Of a stretch of 64,000 nt of DNA, positions 63,706 to 64,000 are shown in pieces. Numbering within the stretch: position 1 is the stretch's first letter; every line of letters begins with the position of its first letter. Under the pieces are notes generated by a model, which saw only the letters and a program-made list of their open reading frames with translations, ran no database searches and was not told the DNA's origin. A program made the translations under genes and the position numbers. This DNA comes from Hydractinia symbiolongicarpus (lineage: Eukaryota; Cnidaria; Hydrozoa; Anthoathecata; Hydractiniidae): assembly GCF_029227915.1 (NCBI RefSeq), contig NC_079880.1:5520001-5584000 (forward strand), written 5' to 3'.

Positions 63706-64000
63706 CGATTAAACTTCTTTTATTCAGCGTCTCATCAAAAATGAAAACATTTTTAAAAACTACAAGTCTCATGCGTTTTAGTGGTGAAAAAGTAATTTAA
63801 AAAATCGTTCGGGAAATGAGTTTACTCCCTGGGTACTTTCTTTGTATACTTTTGACTATACGGGCCAAGCCCGGGATTTACGGGAAATCGCGGTTTTTCG
63901 TTTGCCGGCGATTAAACTTCTTTTATTCAGCGTCTCATCAAAAATGAAAACATTTTTAAAAGCTACAAGTCTCATGCCTTTTAGTGGTGAAAAAATAATT

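Larger units (their letters stand above)
1..64000 (+). repeat. Satellite DNA array, ~203-bp unit, fills the whole window
   Basis: The same unit repeats head to tail from the first to the last base. The phase point TTAAAAAATCG recurs at 1, 204, 407, 609, 812 and so on, mostly 202-203 bp apart. Dividing by unit length gives about 310 full units and ten short ones. All units have the same orientation. Units differ by scattered substitutions and 1-2 bp indels, and the differences group into recurrent types. No unique DNA, transposon, tRNA, rRNA or gene interrupts the array, and it continues past both ends. A unit close to one nucleosome plus linker is typical of centromeric or heterochromatic satellites in eukaryotes, but the location is inferred. 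I do not recognise the family or the species. Confidence 0.98.

Noticed and set aside
1-64000. CRISPR array
   Set aside because: The repetition is regular, but the full 203-bp unit repeats with no constant repeat alternating with unique spacers, and no cas-like gene is present.
1-64000. Telomere repeats, rRNA spacer repeats or mitochondrial repeats
   Set aside because: No telomere-type short motif, rRNA gene segment or organellar gene is present in the window. A subtelomeric position cannot be excluded but has no support.

Overview
The window is one uninterrupted tandem satellite array. From base 1 to base 64000 it is built from a single repeat family with a unit of about 203 bp. The phase point (TTAAAAAATCG, variants TTAAGAAATCG and ATAAAAAATCG) falls at base 1 and recurs to about base 63999, so the array runs off both ends of the window. 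Dividing by the typical unit length gives roughly 310 full-length units plus ten short units of 99-100 bp. All units point the same way. I saw no inverted unit, transposon, unique-sequence island, RNA gene or protein gene. The organism cannot be named from this sequence. The scale and higher-order structure suggest a eukaryotic chromosome, probably centromeric, pericentromeric or other heterochromatin; that is inference.

A typical unit (60145-60347) is about 37% G+C by hand count. It has an AT-rich start, a GC-rich core at unit positions about 62-114 in which the CGGG motif recurs every 9-11 bp, an AT-rich inverted repeat at about 142-163, and an A-rich end. It carries 12 CpGs, more than its base composition predicts.

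The family is split into recognisable unit types that recur in blocks, giving nested higher-order repeats (HORs). Left to right: about 0-14 kb has 910-, ~2120- and 2937-bp periods and contains all ten short units; 14-19.5 kb has 1822- and 1619-bp periods; 19.8-22.2 kb has an 810-bp four-unit HOR in nearly three copies; 21.6-28.4 kb has 2630- and 1821-bp periods; 29.9-34.1 kb has a 1824-bp period with an internal 608-bp three-unit doublet; 34.2-42.8 kb has 4257-bp and almost perfect 2431-bp duplications; 43.5-52 kb has 811-, 2229-, 2024- and 808-bp periods; 53.3-64 kb has 1217-, 2838-, 3044-, 2840-, 1421- and 405-bp periods. Nearly all periods are whole numbers of units. This is the pattern expected from repeated unequal exchange or replication slippage in register.

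Short open frames of 60-121 codons occur on both strands, but they are by-products of the repeat and I annotate none as genes. Block coordinates were found by eye from shared private variants and offsets; edges are good to a few tens of bases.
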